A DNA stretch of 64,000 bases from positions 310,001 through 374,000 of the forward strand of contig WJYK01000003.1 of NCBI GenBank assembly GCA_009668225.1, in the 5' to 3' direction. Positions 37,020-48,300 of the stretch are shown here, one piece after another. The notes below the pieces were generated by a model. It searched no databases. It was not told the DNA's origin and saw only the letters and a program-made list of their open reading frames with translations. Positions within the stretch are counted from its first letter, which is position 1. The number at the start of each line of letters is the position of its first letter. Position numbers and translations under genes: made by a program. This stretch comes from Enterobacteriaceae bacterium RIT693. Its GTDB lineage: Bacteria; Pseudomonadota; Gammaproteobacteria; Enterobacterales; Enterobacteriaceae.

Positions 37020-38807
37020 TTAAATACGGAAATGCCCGGCGGTTTCCGCGAGCTCCCCGGCCTGGCTTTGCAGGGCCCCGGCGGCTGCGGCCGATTCCAC
37101 TACCAGCTCGGCATTTTGCTGCACCATGCTGTCCAGGTGAGTTATTGCGTGGTTAATTTCCTGAATACCTTTCATTTGCTCATCGGTTGATTGCGTAATT
37201 TCACGCATGATGACTAACACGCTCCCAACGCTTTGCTCGATTTTGTCCATCGCCTCTCCGGCCTGACGAACGTAAACCGAACCGTCGGCTACGCTGGCGG
37301 TAGTGGAGTCGATCAGGCTTTTAATTTCCTTCGCCGCCTGGGCGCTGCGGCTGGCAAGATTGCGTACTTCTCCGGCAACGACGGCAAAACCGCGACCCTG
37401 CTCGCCGGCCCGGGCGGCCTCAACCGCGGCATTCAGCGCCAGGATGTTGGTCTGGAAGGCGATGCTGTCAATGACGCTGGTGATGTCGCCAATCTTGCCG
37501 GAAGCTTGCTCAATGGCCTGCATTGTGGTGATCACTTTCGAGACGACTTCACCCCCGCGTTCAGCCGCTTCGCTGGCGCTATGGGCCTGTGTGTTTGCCT
37601 GTGCTGCCGATGCAGTAGAGTTGGCGACGGATGCCGTAATTTGCTCAACGGCGCTGGCGGTTTCCCGCAGGCTTGAGGCCGCCTGTTCGGTGCGGGCTGA
37701 GAGATCCTGATTACCCGCAGCAATCTCATTTGCCGCCACTTTCACCGAAGCACTGGCATCCCTGAGCTGTTTCATCACCAGCCCGAGCTTGTCGCTGAAG
37801 GCATTAAAGGCATGGGCGATTTCTGTCACTTCATCGTGACCGGTTTCCGGCAGTCGCTGTGACAGGTCATTTGTCCCGTTACTGATGGCGCGCATGCCAT
37901 CCCGGATCCTGCCCAGACGGCTCATGACTTTACTGACCAGAACATGCACTACAGCAGCGGAAACCAGTACCAGAACAAGCAAGGCAACGGCCGAGGCTTT
38001 CAGCAAAGAGCGCATGCCTGATGTGGCATCGCCTTCGTCCAGAGCCACGACCAGGTACCAATGGGTTCCGGCAATTGGGGTTGCCATTAACTGTTTGCCC
38101 TGGTCAGCAATTGTGCCCGTGGTGCGGTGATTTTCCCCCAGCAGCTGTTTTAGATCGGCCTGCTTAACCGCATCGGTAAATGGCTTCAGCGTCAATGCAG
38201 GATCCTGGCCTGCAATCAACGTGCCGTCGCTGTTCATCAGCAGTCCGCTGCTGTTCGGGGTTGGGTGGATGCTTCGAACGTTAGCAATCACGCTGTCCAT
38301 CGCAACATCGCCTGCGACCACGGCTTTAAGGCTGCCATCTTGCTTAATCGGCACGGCGAAGGTGACAACAAGCTTGCCCGTGCCTGCATCAACATACGGA
38401 GCGGTGACGACCGGAGCATCATCTTTCACCACCTGCTGGTACCAGGGGCGAACGGTGGGGTCAAAATCAGCGGGCACTCCCGTGGGGTCAGAGAATTTTG
38501 CGGTTTTATTGGCATAACCCACGTAGATATTTGTGAACCGTCCAGCCTTTGCCAATTGGGTGAAGACAGGGATGGGATCTTCACTCAGGGCGGCGTTTTC
38601 GAGCGAGTTAATTATCGCCATTTTACCGTTGACCCAGTCGCTGATAGCGACGGAATGACTGAGGCTGGTGCTGGTTAAGGTGTCGCTGATGGATTGTTGG
38701 TTATCCCGGCTTGTGACGGTGTAGTTGATGAAGGTGTTAAGACATAAGGCGGAGACCAGGCAAATTGCCGTGACTAAAAGAATACGCGTACGAATCGATC
38801 TAACCAT
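37020..38807 (-). CDS. Methyl-accepting chemotaxis protein (dCache, HAMP, MCP signal)
   Basis: An inner-membrane chemoreceptor of 595 residues. It has a first transmembrane helix (about 8-30), a periplasmic dCache-type sensor (about 35-280, with [20 protein letters not shown]), a second helix (about 285-310), a HAMP domain and a cytoplasmic signalling coil with the conserved hairpin tip [20 protein letters not shown]. The start at 38807 gives the usual RSIRTRILL entry; an upstream frame is not conserved. It ends in AGHFRI, with no NWETF-like pentapeptide, so it should rely on other receptors for methylation. It interrupts the E. coli order chaC-ychN. Confidence 0.92.
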   Translation of the reverse strand: MVRSIRTRILLVTAICLVSALCLNTFINYTVTSRDNQQSISDTLTSTSLSHSVAISDWVNGKMAIINSLENAALSEDPIPVFTQLAKAGRFTNIYVGYANKTAKFSDPTGVPADFDPTVRPWYQQVVKDDAPVVTAPYVDAGTGKLVVTFAVPIKQDGSLKAVVAGDVAMDSVIANVRSIHPTPNSSGLLMNSDGTLIAGQDPALTLKPFTDAVKQADLKQLLGENHRTTGTIADQGKQLMATPIAGTHWYLVVALDEGDATSGMRSLLKASAVALLVLVLVSAAVVHVLVSKVMSRLGRIRDGMRAISNGTNDLSQRLPETGHDEVTEIAHAFNAFSDKLGLVMKQLRDASASVKVAANEIAAGNQDLSARTEQAASSLRETASAVEQITASVANSTASAAQANTQAHSASEAAERGGEVVSKVITTMQAIEQASGKIGDITSVIDSIAFQTNILALNAAVEAARAGEQGRGFAVVAGEVRNLASRSAQAAKEIKSLIDSTTASVADGSVYVRQAGEAMDKIEQSVGSVLVIMREITQSTDEQMKGIQEINHAITHLDSMVQQNAELVVESAAAAGALQSQAGELAETAGHFRI

Positions 38808-38914
38808 AATTATTATCCTGCTGTGTTGTCCTAAGTAAAATATCGGCAACATATACAGGTAACTTGATGGCGCGAGAGAGAGTATAAGCAAATAATATTC
38901 TCGCGCCGAAATAA

Positions 38915-39268
38915 TTAGAAAGTGAGGGTTTTATCCGAGGCTAACGTCCACTCGGCTAATTCAACAAGCGTACCGATAGTAACGCCATCAATCAGCGGCA
39001 ATGTGCTGATCCCACGCCCGTCGGTGCAGGTTTTGCAGAGTTTCACCGGCACGTTTTGCGCGGTCAGGATTTCCAGCATTTGTTGGATATTGTAGCCTTC
39101 GGCCGGTTTTTGCCCACGCAGGCCAGCGGTGACCGCATCGGACATTAAAAATACCTTCACTTCTGGCTGGGGCTCCCTGTCGCGAAGGGCGATAGCCAGG
39201 CGCAGGCTGTTAAACAGTGACTCACTGCCGTACGCCGCGCCGTTAGCGATAATAACGATCTTCTGCAC
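38915..39268 (-). CDS. ychN: DsrE/F-like protein YchN
   Basis: A 117-residue cytoplasmic DsrE-family protein, highly similar to E. coli YchN, which forms a hexamer. The conserved [19 protein letters not shown] start and the CKTCTDGRG motif with two cysteines are present. A role in sulfur relay is suggested by the family, but the exact reaction is unknown. It is divergent from ychO. Confidence 0.95.
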   Translation of the reverse strand: MQKIVIIANGAAYGSESLFNSLRLAIALRDREPQPEVKVFLMSDAVTAGLRGQKPAEGYNIQQMLEILTAQNVPVKLCKTCTDGRGISTLPLIDGVTIGTLVELAEWTLASDKTLTF

Positions 39269-39430
39269 GTGCTTCTCCTTGATGATAATGATGAGCGAGG
39301 CGACCAGTGTATCTCCCTGAGTGCTGAGCGAGTATGATTTATGCCCGTAAACGCAGGATTAGTCCTGGAGTCGCCCTCACGCGCCGTATGGGCCGGGCAA
39401 ACTGCAAAACCAGTATGTTATAATTTACAA

Positions 39431-40828
39431 ATGCGTAGATTTGCCGTTCCGCTTTTGACCTTGCTATGCCTGCTCCCTGATGTGGGAGGGGCGGTGGTCA
39501 CCTCAAACAGCCCTACTTATCCCGTTCAACGGCCCGCCGATGACCTGCCAGGCATGGGACTTGCCCCGGAAACCGATGCCGCTGCCCGCCATATTGCCGA
39601 GGTGGCGAAGAAGTTCGGTGAAGACAGCATGACCGATAACGGGTTGGATACCGGCGAGCAGGCGCGCCTGTTTGCTTTTACCGGCTTACGTGACCTGCTT
39701 GCCGACAAGGTGACCGACCAGGCGCAGTCTTTACTTTCGCCCTGGGGCAAAGCCAGTTTCAATTTGCAGGTTGATCAGCACGGTAGCTGGAAGGGCAGCA
39801 CCGGCTCACTGTTCACGCCCTGGCAGGATAATAATCGTTATCTGACCTGGAGCCAGCTAGGGTTTAGCCAACAGGAGAAGGGCGCGGTGGGCAACCTGGG
39901 CATAGGACAGCGCTGGGTCGCCGGGCATTGGCTGCTGGGGTACAACACTTTCTACGATAATCAGCTCACAACGCAGCTTCAGCGAGCGGGACTTGGGGCC
40001 GAAGCCTGGGGGGAATACCTGCGGCTTTCCGCTAACTATTATCAGCCGTTAAGCGGTTGGCAAACCCACGGTGAAACCCTGGAGCAGCGTCTGGCACGCG
40101 GCTACGACGTCACTGCTCAGGCCTGGCTGCCGTTTTACCGCCACATTAATACCAGCCTGAGCTTTGAACAATATTTTGGTGACAGTGTCACTCTATTCAA
40201 TAACGATACCGGTTACCGTAATCCGGTAGCGGTGACGATGGGCATCAACTATACGCCGGTACCGCTGATTACCCTGACGGCGCAGCATAAGCAGGGAGAA
40301 AGCGGCACGGCGCAGGAGAACCTGGGCCTGAAGCTGAACTATCGCTTTGGTGTACCGCTACAAAAACAGCTTTCGGCTGATGAAGTTGCGACAACCAGCT
40401 CGCTGCGGGGAAGCCGCTACGACAGCGTCGACCGGGCGTCTGTCCCGGTGATGGAGTATCGGCAACGTAGAACCTTGTCGGTATTTCTTGCCACGCCGCC
40501 CTGGCAGCCGCAGCCGGGTGAAGCCGTGGCGCTTAAGTTGCAGGTACGTGCCACTGACGGCATACGTAACATTTCGTGGCAGGGGGATACCCGGTCGCTT
40601 AGCCTGACGTCGCCGGTGCAGTCCCGCAGCACGGAAGGCTGGAGCGTAATTTTGCCAGCGTGGCAGGAAGGGGAAGCAAATGAATATCGCCTGTCGGTGA
40701 CTATTGAGGATGAGAAGGGGCAGCGGGCGACCTCGAACTGGATCACCCTCAAGCCTGCCGCACCTCTGCTGATCAACCCGGAAAGCGATCCACGTTATTC
40801 GCTTTTGCCGGAAAACGCCGGGAATTAG
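39431..40828 (+). CDS. ychO: YchO, intimin/invasin-like inverse autotransporter domain protein
   Basis: A 465-residue outer-membrane protein starting [16 protein letters not shown] with a signal peptide; a longer frame from 39341 is not favoured. Residues about 90-330 form the inverse-autotransporter beta-barrel ([19 protein letters not shown] and [15 protein letters not shown] are typical strands). The remaining C-terminal part looks like one Ig-like domain. It lacks the long passenger of true intimins. The gene end overlaps narL by 4 bp in a tail-to-tail arrangement. Confidence 0.92.
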   Translation: MRRFAVPLLTLLCLLPDVGGAVVTSNSPTYPVQRPADDLPGMGLAPETDAAARHIAEVAKKFGEDSMTDNGLDTGEQARLFAFTGLRDLLADKVTDQAQSLLSPWGKASFNLQVDQHGSWKGSTGSLFTPWQDNNRYLTWSQLGFSQQEKGAVGNLGIGQRWVAGHWLLGYNTFYDNQLTTQLQRAGLGAEAWGEYLRLSANYYQPLSGWQTHGETLEQRLARGYDVTAQAWLPFYRHINTSLSFEQYFGDSVTLFNNDTGYRNPVAVTMGINYTPVPLITLTAQHKQGESGTAQENLGLKLNYRFGVPLQKQLSADEVATTSSLRGSRYDSVDRASVPVMEYRQRRTLSVFLATPPWQPQPGEAVALKLQVRATDGIRNISWQGDTRSLSLTSPVQSRSTEGWSVILPAWQEGEANEYRLSVTIEDEKGQRATSNWITLKPAAPLLINPESDPRYSLLPENAGN

Positions 40829-41475
40829 AAAATACGCTCCTGGTGAACCCAGACTGCGGCCTCCACGCGTGATTTAAGTTTCATTTTCTTCAGAAGATGT
40901 TTGACGTGCACTTTCACGGTACTTTCGGTAATGTCCAGGCGGCGAGCAATCATTTTGTTAGGGAGCCCCTGGGCAATCAGTTTCAAAATATCGCGCTCGC
41001 GCGGCGTAAGCTGGTTAACGTCCCGATCGGACGTAGAGCGGTTGGCGCGCAGGCTGGCGGCCAGTACTGGCGTTAACGCTTCGCTAAGTACCATTTCACC
41101 CGCGGCGGCCTGATGCAGGGCTTTCAGGAGATCCTCCGGCTCCATGTCTTTCAACAGGTAGCCATCTGCACCGCGCTTGAGCGCCGTCACCACATCTTCT
41201 TCATGGTTGGATACGCTGAATACCACAATCCGCCCTGAAAGCGCCTTCTCGCGCAGGCAGTCGAGGGTCTCGAGCCCGTTCATGCCCGGCATATTCAGAT
41301 CAAGCAGAATAAGATCCGGATCAAGGGATTCCGCCAGTCTAACGCCTTGCTCACCGTTACCGGCTTCTCCCACGACGGCCAGCTCTGGGGCCATGCTGAT
41401 CAGCTGCTTCACGCCGGTGCGCATCATTGGGTGGTCGTCAATCAGCAAAATAGTTGCTGCGTCCTGGTTGCTCAT
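40825..41475 (-). CDS. narL: Nitrate/nitrite response regulator NarL
   Basis: A two-component regulator of anaerobic respiration genes. The 216-residue protein has the receiver domain with phospho-acceptor Asp59 and acidic pair Asp13-Asp14, and a C-terminal LuxR-type helix-turn-helix ([21 protein letters not shown], then [17 protein letters not shown]). It begins at the base where narX ends and works with NarX. Its expected heptamer sites are seen before narK and narG. Confidence 0.97.
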   Translation of the reverse strand: MSNQDAATILLIDDHPMMRTGVKQLISMAPELAVVGEAGNGEQGVRLAESLDPDLILLDLNMPGMNGLETLDCLREKALSGRIVVFSVSNHEEDVVTALKRGADGYLLKDMEPEDLLKALHQAAAGEMVLSEALTPVLAASLRANRSTSDRDVNQLTPRERDILKLIAQGLPNKMIARRLDITESTVKVHVKHLLKKMKLKSRVEAAVWVHQERIF

Positions 41476-43265
41476 TATTCACTCCTGGTTGCGGAAGATT
41501 GTGCTGATTCGGGCATAAAATTAACGACCACTTCGGTGCCGCCACAGGGGCGTGCTCGCACCTGGCAATCCCCCTGCAGGGTCTGCGCCCGATCGCGCAT
41601 GATAATCAGGCCGTAGTGATTGCTACGTTCCCCATTTTTAGGAATACCGCGGCCGTTGTCCCAGACGGTCAGGCGAACCTGATTCTCCTGGCGGGTTACG
41701 CTAATGCCGCAGGCGCTGGCGGCGGCGTGTTTCAAACTATTGTTTAGCGCCTCACGAGCGATTTGCACTAAATGAATGGCCTGATGAGAGGGCACCAGAC
41801 GTGGCGGCAGCTGGTAATCCAGCGCGACCGGGAAGCCGAGTTTATCGCTAAACTCCCGGCAGCTGGCTTCCAGTGCCGGGCGCAGGCCGGGCTCGGTCAG
41901 CTGCAGGCGGAACGTCGTCAGCAGCTCTCGCAGCTGCCGCCAGGAGGTATTCAGCTCGCCGCGAATTTGTTCCAGCAGCGTGCGGCTCTCTTCCGGCAGC
42001 GCTTCGCCCTGCATTTGCAGGCAGCTGACCTGCATTTTCATACAGGAGAGCGACTGGGCGATGGAGTCGTGCAGTTCCCTGGCGATGGCGGAACGCTCCT
42101 CCATCACCACCAGCTGCTGCTGATGCTCGTACTGGCGCTCCATGGCGAGCGTGGAGGTCAGCTGTTCCATCAGGGTGGCGATAAGCTGCTGCTGGTCTTC
42201 GGTCAGTACCTTGCCAAAAGGCAGTTGAGCCAGCACCAGGCCGTAATGAATATGGTTGTCCGTGAGCCGCCATTTCAGCGTTGTGGTTTCCTGCGGCAGC
42301 GCCGCACCGGCATCCGGACAAAGCTGGCAGCCTTGGGCATCGCAGTGCGCATCCGGCTGGAAGGTATATTCCTGGTAATTCTCTTCATCTTCGTACTCAT
42401 AAACCCGCAGCACGATGCCCAGCAGCGGCGTTAATACCTGTAGCTCGCTCAGCACGGGGGAGATTCGCTGGCACAGCGGGGCCTGAGCGTGGAGGCGGCG
42501 ATTCGCCTCGTAGAGGAAAGAGAGCATCTGATTTTTTTGCTCAAGACCGGCGGTTTTCTCTCTGACCCGGAGTTCGAGAACGGCGTAGCTCTGGGCGAGC
42601 TCGCTGGACATGCTGTTCAGCGCGATCCCTAGCGTGGCCATTTCGTCGCGGCCACGAACGTTAACACGTTGAGTAAAATCACGTTGGCCGATGGCAGTGG
42701 CCATCGCCAGTAGTTTTCGCCATGGGCGGAGTAGCCGTCTCCGTAACCAAATCAGAGTAAAGACGATCAGCAGTCCGAGCAGCAGAGCCATCCCTTGCTG
42801 GAGCAGGATAACGTGGTGCAGGCGCATCTCGGTAGTGCGATCGAAAGAACTTACCAGCTCGTCGATGCTGGCGACGAAGTGTTCAACAGCAGGTTTAACC
42901 TGCTGGGGCGTTCGGGCATCCCTTAGCGCGGGCTCAAGCGTGTCGCGCCAGTCATTCTGCAACTGTTGAAGCCGCGCTAACTGGCCGTCACGCCTGGCGG
43001 CGAGGTTAAGCTCATTACTCCAGGTCGTTTGCTCCATCTCATGGAGTAGCACCTGATCTTTTGCCGTCAGAGGAACGGACGCCAGCAGACGGTAGCTTTG
43101 CATGCGCATTGAACCGGTCTTATTGATCGCGTGCGCATTACCGGAGATCCCCTGTGCCAGCCAGCCAGCGGCGCTCATACCGGCTACGCTCAGCAGTGCA
43201 AGCAGCATCACGACCAGCGCCAGTTGGTTAACCAGTGAGAGAGGGGAAAGCAGGCGTTTCAGCAT
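41475..43265 (-). CDS. narX: Nitrate/nitrite sensor histidine kinase NarX
   Basis: Senses periplasmic nitrate and phosphorylates NarL. The 596-residue protein has two transmembrane helices flanking a periplasmic sensor with the ligand P-box ([14 protein letters not shown]), a HAMP domain, a Cys-containing central module, and the HisKA_3/ATPase region with the phospho-accepting His in [12 protein letters not shown]. The ATP-lid motif DNGRGIP is present. It is divergent from narK. Confidence 0.97.
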   Translation of the reverse strand: MLKRLLSPLSLVNQLALVVMLLALLSVAGMSAAGWLAQGISGNAHAINKTGSMRMQSYRLLASVPLTAKDQVLLHEMEQTTWSNELNLAARRDGQLARLQQLQNDWRDTLEPALRDARTPQQVKPAVEHFVASIDELVSSFDRTTEMRLHHVILLQQGMALLLGLLIVFTLIWLRRRLLRPWRKLLAMATAIGQRDFTQRVNVRGRDEMATLGIALNSMSSELAQSYAVLELRVREKTAGLEQKNQMLSFLYEANRRLHAQAPLCQRISPVLSELQVLTPLLGIVLRVYEYEDEENYQEYTFQPDAHCDAQGCQLCPDAGAALPQETTTLKWRLTDNHIHYGLVLAQLPFGKVLTEDQQQLIATLMEQLTSTLAMERQYEHQQQLVVMEERSAIARELHDSIAQSLSCMKMQVSCLQMQGEALPEESRTLLEQIRGELNTSWRQLRELLTTFRLQLTEPGLRPALEASCREFSDKLGFPVALDYQLPPRLVPSHQAIHLVQIAREALNNSLKHAAASACGISVTRQENQVRLTVWDNGRGIPKNGERSNHYGLIIMRDRAQTLQGDCQVRARPCGGTEVVVNFMPESAQSSATRSE

Positions 43266-43574
43266 TAGCGCGGTGGCTCCTGAAGGGGGGACATTGACAA
43301 GTGGCGCTATTTTCGGCCATCCCCTGGAGTATACCCATACCCCCTAAGTATTACCTATAAATTGCCGGAGGTGGCAGGTTGATCTATTCGGTTAACCATA
43401 ACGGTAGTCAGGGATGTGAAAAACCACATCTTTTTTGACGCTATTGCTTACTCATAAAGAATAATAGCCATTTTTTGCACGCCGGAGAGATAGATTATCC
43501 CTTGATTTACATCAACTAATCTCCACACCATAACCCTAAGGTTGCGGCAGTTACTCACACAAAATGAGGTGTTT
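43266..43574. promoter_or_regulatory. narX-narK divergent control region
   Basis: This 309-bp region has an FNR box and several NarL heptamers. TACCCAT (43332-43338), TACCCCC (43338-43344) and TACCTAT (43352-43358) fit the TACYNMT heptamer. They lie far upstream of narK and near narX, as in E. coli, where NarL strongly activates narK. Nothing else of note is seen. Confidence 0.8.
43502..43515. promoter_or_regulatory. FNR box upstream of narK
   Basis: TTGAT-TTAC-ATCAA matches the FNR consensus perfectly. It lies 60 bp before the narK start codon, a spacing compatible with class II activation of narK without oxygen. Confidence 0.88.
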
Positions 43575-44966
43575 ATGTCACAGTCTCCCGTTACAGAGAA
43601 GTCTTCGGGCGCGCTGATTACTGACTGGCGGCCGGAAGATCCACAGTTTTGGCAGCAAAAAGGTCATCGTATTGCCAGCCGTAATCTGTGGATTTCGGTT
43701 CCCAGCCTGCTGCTGGCCTTTTGCGTCTGGATGCTGTTCAGCGCTGTAGCGGTCAATCTTAACAAGGTCGGGTTTACCTTCACGACCGATCAGCTGTTTA
43801 TGTTAACCGCGCTGCCGTCGGTTTCCGGCGCGCTTTTACGCGTGCCTTACTCCTTTATGGTGCCGCTGTTTGGTGGTCGTCGCTGGACGGCGTTCAGCAC
43901 CGGGATCCTGATTATTCCTTGCGTGTGGCTGGGCTTTGCGGTTCAGGACACCGGCACACCGTTCTCCACCTTTATGATTATCTCCCTGCTGTGCGGCTTT
44001 GCCGGAGCAAACTTCGCCTCCAGCATGGCGAACATCAGCTTCTTCTTCCCGAAGGCGAGGCAGGGCGGTGCGCTGGGGATCAACGGCGGGCTGGGCAATA
44101 TGGGCGTAAGCGTGATGCAGCTGGCGGCTCCGCTGGTGATCACCGTGTCGATGTTTGCGGTATTCGGTGGCCAGGGCGTCCAGCAGGGCGACGGCACGAT
44201 GCTGTTTCTGGAAAATGCGGCCTGGATTTGGGTGCCTTTCCTGGCCGTCTTTACCCTGGCCGCCTGGTTTGGAATGAACGATCTTTCCGCATCAAAAGCT
44301 TCGCTGCGAGAGCAGCTGCCGGTGCTTAAGCGGGGTCATCTCTGGATCCTTGGCGTACTCTACCTGGCGACGTTTGGTTCCTTTATCGGTTTCTCAGCCG
44401 GGTTTGCCATGCTGTCTAAAACCCAGTTCCCGCAGGTGAATATTCTGCACTTTGCCTTCTTCGGCCCGCTATTTGGCGCGCTGGCACGTTCTGCTGGTGG
44501 GGCGATTTCCGACCGCTGGGGCGGGACGAGGGTTTCTCTGTATAACTTTGTTCTGATGGCTATTTTCAGCGCGCTGTTGTTCACCACGCTGCCGACTAAC
44601 GGGCAGGGCGGTAATTTCATCGCCTTCTTCGGCGTGTTCCTGATGCTGTTCCTGACGGCCGGGTTGGGCAGCGGCTCAACCTTCCAGATGATCTCGGTTA
44701 CCTTTCGTAAACTGACGATGGATCGCGTGAAGGCCGAGGGCGGCAGTGAAGAACATGCGGCGCGGGAAGCGGCGACCGATACCGCAGCCGCGCTGGGCTT
44801 TATCTCGGCCATTGGCGCTATCGGAGGGTTCTTTATTCCTAAAGCATTTGGGACGTCGCTGGATTTAACCGGCTCACCGGCCGGAGCGATGAAAGTCTTC
44901 CTGGTGTTCTATATCGTCTGCGTGGTTATCACCTGGGCGGTCTACGGTCGTAAATCTTCACGTTAA
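43575..44966 (+). CDS. narK: Nitrate/nitrite antiporter NarK
   Basis: Imports nitrate in exchange for nitrite. The 463-residue MFS protein has 12 helices and the two nitrate signature motifs (GFAGANFASSMANISFFFP and GLGSGSTFQMISV). The start at 43575, after AATGAGGTG, gives the E. coli N-terminus (ITDWRPEDP follows shortly). It is followed by a terminator and then the narGHJI control region. Confidence 0.97.
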   Translation: MSQSPVTEKSSGALITDWRPEDPQFWQQKGHRIASRNLWISVPSLLLAFCVWMLFSAVAVNLNKVGFTFTTDQLFMLTALPSVSGALLRVPYSFMVPLFGGRRWTAFSTGILIIPCVWLGFAVQDTGTPFSTFMIISLLCGFAGANFASSMANISFFFPKARQGGALGINGGLGNMGVSVMQLAAPLVITVSMFAVFGGQGVQQGDGTMLFLENAAWIWVPFLAVFTLAAWFGMNDLSASKASLREQLPVLKRGHLWILGVLYLATFGSFIGFSAGFAMLSKTQFPQVNILHFAFFGPLFGALARSAGGAISDRWGGTRVSLYNFVLMAIFSALLFTTLPTNGQGGNFIAFFGVFLMLFLTAGLGSGSTFQMISVTFRKLTMDRVKAEGGSEEHAAREAATDTAAALGFISAIGAIGGFFIPKAFGTSLDLTGSPAGAMKVFLVFYIVCVVITWAVYGRKSSR

Positions 44967-44992
44967 CTTTTTGACCTTTTGGTTATCCCTTT

Positions 44993-45018
44993 GCGCGGCT
45001 TCGGTCGCGCTTTTTTTT
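44993..45018 (+). terminator. Terminator after narK
   Basis: GCGCGGC-TTCG-GTCGCGC forms a stem with one wobble pair and is followed by eight T residues. Confidence 0.88.
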
Positions 45019-45205
45019 GTCTGAGGCTCACCCGACTGCTGGCGCTTGTCTACCTACCCCTTAATACCTGAAGGCGGGAAATACCTAACCCCGGCGTAAC
45101 GAAGTCTTATTTTTTTTATTGAAATACAGTGCATTACATAAAACCTATGAATGACCCTTTGGTGGTATATCGACGATGTAGGGGGAAAGGCCTTACCAGG
45201 CGCAG

Positions 45206-45219
45206 TTGATCATCATCAA
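45206..45219. promoter_or_regulatory. FNR box upstream of narG
   Basis: TTGAT-CATC-ATCAA is a perfect FNR consensus about 95 bp before the narG start. It would place the transcription start near 45254 if the usual -41.5 centre applies. Confidence 0.88.
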
Positions 45220-45312
45220 ATATCCCAATCTTTCTAAGCGTTAACGTCTCCGCCATTCAGCAATGTCGACTTCACCAGAAGAGCCTCCAGGCTCCACATC
45301 AGGAGATCCCCG

Positions 45313-48300
45313 ATGAGCAAATTCCTTGACCGGTTTCGTTACTTCAAACAGAAGGGTGAAACGTTTGCCAATGGGCACGGCCAGCTACTTGATACTAACC
45401 GCGATTGGGAAGAGGGCTACCGCCAACGCTGGCAGCACGATAAAGTCGTTCGATCCACTCACGGTGTAAACTGTACCGGCTCCTGCAGCTGGAAAATTTA
45501 TGTCAAAAGCGGCCTGGTGACTTGGGAAACCCAGCAAACCGACTACCCGCGCACCCGCCCTGATATGCCAAACCACGAGCCGCGTGGCTGCCCTCGCGGC
45601 GCCAGCTACTCCTGGTACCTGTACAGCGCAAACCGTCTGAAGTATCCGCAGATGCGTAAACGCCTGCTTAAGCTGTGGCGTGAGGCGAAAGCACAGCACA
45701 GCGATCCGGTTGCCGCGTGGGCCTCCATCGTTAACGATGCGGAAAAAGCGAAAAGCTACAAGCAGGCGCGCGGCCGCGGCGGCCTGGTTCGCTCCAGCTG
45801 GCAGGAAGTAAACGAGCTGATTGCTGCGGCCAACGTCTATACCGCCAAAACCTATGGCCCGGACCGCATTACGGGGTTCTCGCCGATTCCGGCCATGTCG
45901 ATGATCTCCTACGCCTCCGGTACCCGTTATCTGTCGCTGATTGGCGGGACCTGCATGAGTTTCTACGACTGGTATTGTGACCTGCCGCCAGCCTCTCCTC
46001 AGACCTGGGGTGAACAGACCGACGTACCGGAATCCGCAGACTGGTACAACTCCAGCTACATCATTGCCTGGGGCTCCAACGTGCCTCAGACCCGTACTCC
46101 GGACGCCCACTTCTTCACCGAAGTTCGCTACAAAGGCACCAAGACCGTTGCCGTTACGCCGGATTACGCGGAAATCTCTAAACTTTGTGACCAGTGGCTG
46201 GCCCCAAAACAGGGCACTGACTCCGCGATGGCGATGGCGATGGGCCACGTGATGCTGCGCGAGTTCCACCTGGATAAACCAAGCCAGTACTTTACCGATT
46301 ACGTTCGTCGCTACACCGATATGCCAATGCTGGTAACGCTGGAAGCGCGAGACGGCTTTTATGCACCCGGTAATATGCTGCGTGCTGCCGATCTGGTGGA
46401 TAACCTTGGCCAGGAAAACAATCCGCAGTGGAAGACCGTTGCTCTAAGCGATGCCACGGGCGATCTGGTTGCGCCAAACGGCTCCATCGGCTTCCGCTGG
46501 GGCGAGAAAGGAAAATGGAATCTTGAGCAGCGCGACGGCGGTAACGGCACTGAAACCGAGCTGCGTTTGAGCCTGCTGGGTAGCCATGACGAAGTGGCCG
46601 AGGTCGGCTTCCCGTATTTTGGCGGTGAAAGTACCGAGCACTTTAAAAACGTTAAGCTGAAAGATGTTCTGCTGCACAAATTGCCGGTGAAGCGTCTGCA
46701 GCTTGCGGACGGCTCAAGCGTGCTGGTCACCACCGTTTACGACCTGACCATGGCTAACTACGGCCTGGAACGCGGCCTGAACGATGAAAACTGCGCCAGC
46801 AGCTATGATGATGTTAAGGCGTATACGCCAGCCTGGGCCGAACAGATCACCGGTGTTTCACGTCACGATATCGTGCGCATCGCGCGTGAATTTGCCGATA
46901 ATGCGGATAAAACCCACGGTCGCTCAATGATCATTGTCGGTGCCGGTGTGAACCACTGGTTCCACATGGATATGACCTATCGCGGCCTGATCAACATGCT
47001 GATCTTCTGCGGCAGCATTGGCCAGAGCGGCGGCGGTTGGGGCCACTATGTGGGCCAGGAGAAACTGCGTCCGCAGACCGGCTGGATGCCGTTGGCGTTT
47101 GCCCTGGACTGGCAGCGCCCGCCGCGCCACATGAACAGCACCTCCTACTTCTATAACCATTCCAGCCAGTGGCGCTACGAGACGGTCACCGCGGATGAGT
47201 TCCTCTCTCCGCTGGCGGATAAATCACGCTATACCGGCCATCTTATCGACTTTAACGTACGGGCTGAACGTATGGGTTGGCTGCCGTCTGCGCCGCAGTT
47301 GGGTACCAACCCGCTGCGCATTGCTGACCGGGCGAAAGAGGCCGGGATGTCGCCGGTAGATTACACCGTCGATCAGCTTAAATCTGGCGGCATTCGTTTT
47401 GCGGCAGAGCAGCCGGACTCCGGCTATAACCACCCGCGTAACATGTTTATCTGGCGTTCAAACCTGCTGGGCTCCTCCGGGAAAGGGCATGAGTTCATGC
47501 TCAAATACCTGCTGGGTACCGAGCACGGTATTCAGGGCAAAGACCTGGGCCAGGAAGGCGGCCTGATGCCGGAAGAGGTCGAATGGGTCGATAACGGCCT
47601 GGACGGCAAGCTGGATCTGGTGGTGACTCTGGACTTCCGCCTGTCGAGCACCTGTTTGTATTCCGACATCGTGCTGCCAACGGCGACCTGGTATGAGAAA
47701 GAAGATCTGAATACGTCGGATATGCATCCGTTTATTCACCCGTTCTCAGCCGCCGTTGACCCTTGCTGGGAGTCGAAAAGCGACTGGGAAATCTACAAAG
47801 GTATCGCGAAGAAATTCTCTGAAGTTTGCGTAGGTCACCTCGGTAAAGAAACCGACGTGGTTACGCTGCCTATTCAGCATGATTCCGCTGCCGAACTGGC
47901 ACAGCCATATGACGTGAAGGACTGGAAAAAAGGCGAATGTGACCTGATCCCGGGCAAAACGGCTCCGCACATTATGGTGGTTGAGCGTGACTACCCGGCG
48001 ACCTATGAGCGCTTTACCTCCATCGGTCCGCTGCTGGAAAAAATCGGCAATGGTGGCAAAGGAATCAGCTGGAATACCGAAAAAGAAGTCGAGTTCCTGC
48101 GCAAGCTTAACTACGTGAAAACCGAAGGACCAGCGAAAGGCCAGCCGCGTATTGAAACCGCTATTGATGCAGCGGAGATGGTGCTCAGCCTGGCGCCGGA
48201 AACTAACGGTCAGGTTGCCGTGAAGGCCTGGGCCGCGCTCGGCGAGTTTACCGGTCGCGACCATACGCACCTCGCGCGGCCAAAAGAAGAAGAGAAGATT

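Larger units (their letters stand above)
44967..45312. promoter_or_regulatory. narGHJI control region
   Basis: This 346-bp gap contains the narK terminator (44993-45018), a cluster of NarL heptamers (TACCTAC at 45051, TACCCCT at 45055, TACCTGA at 45065, TACCTAA at 45082) and an FNR box at 45206-45219. The NarL cluster is about 150 bp upstream of the FNR box, which in E. coli requires IHF bending between them; an A/T-rich stretch (45109-45145) fits that role. Confidence 0.82.
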
